A stretch of DNA of 64,000 nt from contig JAJXYY010000042.1 of NCBI GenBank assembly GCA_021780315.1, positions 434,001 to 498,000 of the forward strand. The letters are read 5' to 3'. The position numbers were made by a program, and so were the translations under genes. The stretch is from Acidobacteriota bacterium. GTDB taxonomy: Bacteria > Acidobacteriota > Terriglobia > Terriglobales > Acidobacteriaceae. Below, piece after piece: positions 61,855 to 64,000 of the stretch; the first letter of the stretch is position 1, and the number at the start of each line of letters is the position of its first letter. Below the pieces are notes generated by a model. That model was not told the origin of the DNA and made no database searches. It saw only the letters and a program-made list of their open reading frames with translations.

Positions 61855-61874
61855 GGGATTGGATGGGGCTTGGG

Positions 61875-63137
61875 TTATTCTGTCCAGCGCTTCATGACGA
61901 TGGAGGCGTTGGTGCCACCGAAGCCGAAGGAGTTGGAGAGCGCGTAGTCAATCCTGGCTGGCTGTGGCTTGTTGGGGACGTAGTTGAGGCGGCACTGGGG
62001 ATCGAGTTCGACGATGTTCATGGTCGGGGGGGCGATCTGGTGCTGCATGGCCATGATGGTGATGCCGGCTTCGAGTCCCCCGGCGCCTCCGAGGAGGTGT
62101 CCAGTCATGGATTTGGTGGAACTGACGAGCAGGGTGTGGTTGAGTGCGCGCTCGCCGAAGACGTTTTCGATGGCCTTGGATTCGAGGGCGTCACCGAGGG
62201 GGGTGGAGGTGGCGTGGGCGTTGACGTAGTCGATCTGGTCGGGCGAGATGCCGGCGACGCGGAGGGCGTTGGTCATGGCACGGTAGCAGCCTTCGCCTTC
62301 GGGGGCCATTCCGGTCATGTGGAAGGCATCTGCGGACATGCCGTAGCCGATGATTTCGGCGAGGATTTTGGCGCCGCGAGCCTTGGCGAACTCAAGCTCT
62401 TCGAGGATGAGGATGCCAGCGCCTTCGCCACAGACGAAGCCGTCACGGTCCTTGTCCCAGGGACGGCAGGCGTGGGTGGGGTCGTCGTTGCGGGTGGAGA
62501 GGGCCTTCATGGCGGCGAAACCACCGACACCCATGGGGGTGATGGCGGCCTCGGTGCCACCGGCGATCATGGCGTCGGCATCGCCGCGCTGGATGATGCG
62601 GAAGGCGTCACCGATGGAGTGGGCGCTGGAGGTGCAGGCGGTAGCGGTGGCCTCGTTGGGTCCGCGGGCGGAGTACTTGATGGAGACGTGTCCGGCGGCG
62701 AGGTTGACGATGGTGGCGGGGATGAAGAAGGGCGAGATTTTGCGTGGGCCACCGTTCATCATGTTGGTGTGTTCGCGCTCAATGACGTCGAAGCCGCCGA
62801 TGCCGGAGCCGATGTGTACGCCGAAGCGGTCACTGAACTCGCGGGAGACGGTGAGGCCGGAGTGGGCCATGGCCTCTGCTGCTGCGGCGAGAGCGAAGTG
62901 GATGAAGCGGCCCATTTTGCGGGACTCTTTTTTGTCGACGAAGAGGAGTGGATCGAAGTTCTTGACCTCTGCGGCGAAGCGGACGGAGTGGCCGGTGAGA
63001 TCGAATGCCTTGATCTCCGCCATGCCACTCTTGCCGGCCATGAGCCCTGCCCACACTTCGGGAGCGGTGTTGCCTACTGCACAGAGCAGGCCGATACCGG
63101 TAACGACGACACGACGCTGCTGCAGTGCCTGCGACAT
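61875..63137 (-). CDS. fabF: 3-oxoacyl-ACP synthase II
   Basis: Elongating condensing enzyme of fatty acid synthesis. 420 residues: QRRVVVTGIGLLCAVGNTAPEVW at the N-terminus, ATATACTSSAHSIGDAF with the nucleophile Cys, DYVNAHATSTPLGD (first His), SSTKSMTGHLLGGAG (Lys and second His), and the C-terminal NSFGFGGTNASIVM. Complete. It starts 5 bases after acpP on the same strand, forming an acpP-fabF operon. Confidence 0.97.
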   Translation of the reverse strand: MSQALQQRRVVVTGIGLLCAVGNTAPEVWAGLMAGKSGMAEIKAFDLTGHSVRFAAEVKNFDPLLFVDKKESRKMGRFIHFALAAAAEAMAHSGLTVSREFSDRFGVHIGSGIGGFDVIEREHTNMMNGGPRKISPFFIPATIVNLAAGHVSIKYSARGPNEATATACTSSAHSIGDAFRIIQRGDADAMIAGGTEAAITPMGVGGFAAMKALSTRNDDPTHACRPWDKDRDGFVCGEGAGILILEELEFAKARGAKILAEIIGYGMSADAFHMTGMAPEGEGCYRAMTNALRVAGISPDQIDYVNAHATSTPLGDALESKAIENVFGERALNHTLLVSSTKSMTGHLLGGAGGLEAGITIMAMQHQIAPPTMNIVELDPQCRLNYVPNKPQPARIDYALSNSFGFGGTNASIVMKRWTE

Positions 63138-63142
63138 ATGAC

Positions 63143-63388
63143 TTACTTTGCGCCCTTCTGGTTCTTTTCGATGTAGTCGACGGCATCCTTGACGGTCTTG
63201 ATCTTCTCGGCGTCTTCGTCGGGGATCTGGATGTCGAAAGCTTCTTCGAACTGCATGACGAGTTCGACTACGTCGAGGGAGTCGGCACCGAGGTCTTCCT
63301 GAAAGCTGGCGCCGGGGGTGACTTCGGCTTCATCCACCTGGAGTTGCTCGACGATAATCTGTTTTACTTTTTCATCAACTGCAGCCAT
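63143..63388 (-). CDS. acpP: Acyl carrier protein
   Basis: 81 residues from [16 protein letters not shown], an acidic four-helix protein. The phosphopantetheine attachment site is [12 protein letters not shown] (Ser). AGGAGA six bases before the ATG at 63388 fixes the start; the frame continues to 63415 without homology. First gene of the acpP-fabF operon. plsX is 24 kb away, unlike the common fab-cluster order. Confidence 0.97.
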   Translation of the reverse strand: MAAVDEKVKQIIVEQLQVDEAEVTPGASFQEDLGADSLDVVELVMQFEEAFDIQIPDEDAEKIKTVKDAVDYIEKNQKGAK

Positions 63389-63559
63389 GTAGTTCTCCTG
63401 TTGTACGTCTGTCAATCAAATTTGGATGGTACTGCCCGGTGCGTATGAGTGCAGCGGGGGCAGGGCGCGTTCGCAACCTTGAACAACCTCAAGGATACTG
63501 AGCGCCTAGATGAGTGTAAAGCAAAGTGGAACGGCTCGCTGGAATGTGCATGGAAAGAG

Positions 63560-64000
63560 TTAGGAGGACCAGATGGAATTAACAGCAAAGGACTGGGGGC
63601 GGGCGATGCGGCAGGCGCCGGGGAGGGTGAGGGTGGCGACGGGTTGGGCGGGGTTGCGGGCGAGGGTTCCGGAGCGGTAGAAGCGGTGGGTGAAGCAGAA
63701 GCGGCTGTCGAGGAAGAGTTCGAGGACGGAGTTGTCGGCGAAGAGATGGAGGCGTGCCTGGGCGGGCAGGGGTTTGGGGAGTTCGATATGCAGGTCGTTG
63801 AGGCGGAGAGTATTGGGGGCCTGGGCGGGGTCGGAGCGGATTTCGAGCAAGGGGCCGAAGGGGTCGTAGAGGGTGTAGGGGGTAGGGGTGCCGGCGGCGG
63901 CGGTCTGGAGGACGCAGGAGAACTCCTGGGCGGAGGAGGAGAGGCGATTGGGGGTGGGGTTGGGCTGGGCACGGAGGAGGCGGGTTTCGGCGGCGGGTTC
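63560..64000 (-). CDS. C-terminal part of a GH32-like glycosidase, cut by the window edge
   Basis: The frame is open from its stop at 63560 to the window edge, giving about 146 residues. Recognisable parts are PTPYTLYDPFGPLLEIRS, LHLFADNSVLELFLDSRFCF, then THRFYRSGTLARN and a final FAVNSIWSS. The FADNSVLELFL segment and the SIW end match the C-terminal beta-sandwich of GH32 invertase/levanase proteins (typically FVDxSxxEVF...SIW). The catalytic propeller would lie beyond 64000. The 3' region (63389-63559) between it and acpP shows no gene. Assignment rests on the C-terminal domain only. Confidence 0.65.
   Translation of the reverse strand, partial: EPAAETRLLRAQPNPTPNRLSSSAQEFSCVLQTAAAGTPTPYTLYDPFGPLLEIRSDPAQAPNTLRLNDLHIELPKPLPAQARLHLFADNSVLELFLDSRFCFTHRFYRSGTLARNPAQPVATLTLPGACRIARPQSFAVNSIWSS

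Overview
The window looks like chromosomal DNA of a soil acidobacterium of the Terriglobia/Acidobacteriaceae type (Terriglobus, Granulicella, Edaphobacter relatives). This is inferred from gene content: an Oar-like TonB receptor with an N-terminal carboxypeptidase-regulatory domain, a VWFA-related secreted protein, a YXWGXW-repeat protein, several Tat-exported sugar enzymes, and simple intergenic repeats of the GGCAAC type. No rRNA, CRISPR array, prophage or replication origin was seen. From about 9.3 kb onward the + strand is G-rich whichever way genes point, so + is probably the leading strand.

Bases 1-9000 form an accessory region with a different base character. It starts with an EmrAB-type efflux pair. 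Then come the wreck of a beta-class DNA methyltransferase (one frameshift, two stops), an antitoxin/PIN-toxin pair, a remnant open frame, a complete IS1182-type insertion sequence with terminal repeats and a 6-bp target duplication, and a hypothetical gene that seems to be frameshifted. The region ends at tRNA-Val(GAC). A 19-base exact copy of the anticodon-arm part of that tRNA lies 3.5 kb upstream, suggesting an old integration or deletion event.

Bases 9-28 kb carry rpmB, msrB, a RidA protein, a DUF937 protein, the large TonB receptor, a MASE1-PAS-GGDEF cyclase, a VWFA protein, trpF and trpC, a putative HExxE metalloprotein, tRNA-Leu(CAG), a histidine-kinase-like mini protein facing a response regulator with a histone-H1-like tail, infC with a probable ATT start codon, a small secreted peptide, a membrane protein and rpsA.

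Bases 28-47 kb hold a sugar-binding lipoprotein, a HIT hydrolase, purA, mutM (TTG start), a ROK protein, an SthA-like flavoprotein, thiE, the yceD-rpmF-plsX cluster, a second GGDEF protein, a secreted alpha/beta hydrolase, an SDR, a methyltransferase and acnA.

Bases 47-64 kb hold a secreted metallo-beta-lactamase-fold protein, a Gln-rich YXWGXW protein, a Tat-exported class A beta-lactamase, a DUF6807/Gfo-Idh-MocA pair, a divergent mntH/mntR pair with two MntR-type operators between them, purD, a secreted VOC protein, a Tat-exported sugar isomerase-like protein, an octaheme cytochrome c, fabF-acpP and the C-terminal end of a GH32-like glycosidase cut by the window edge. Repeat clusters containing three copies of one 63-bp element flank parts of this last region.
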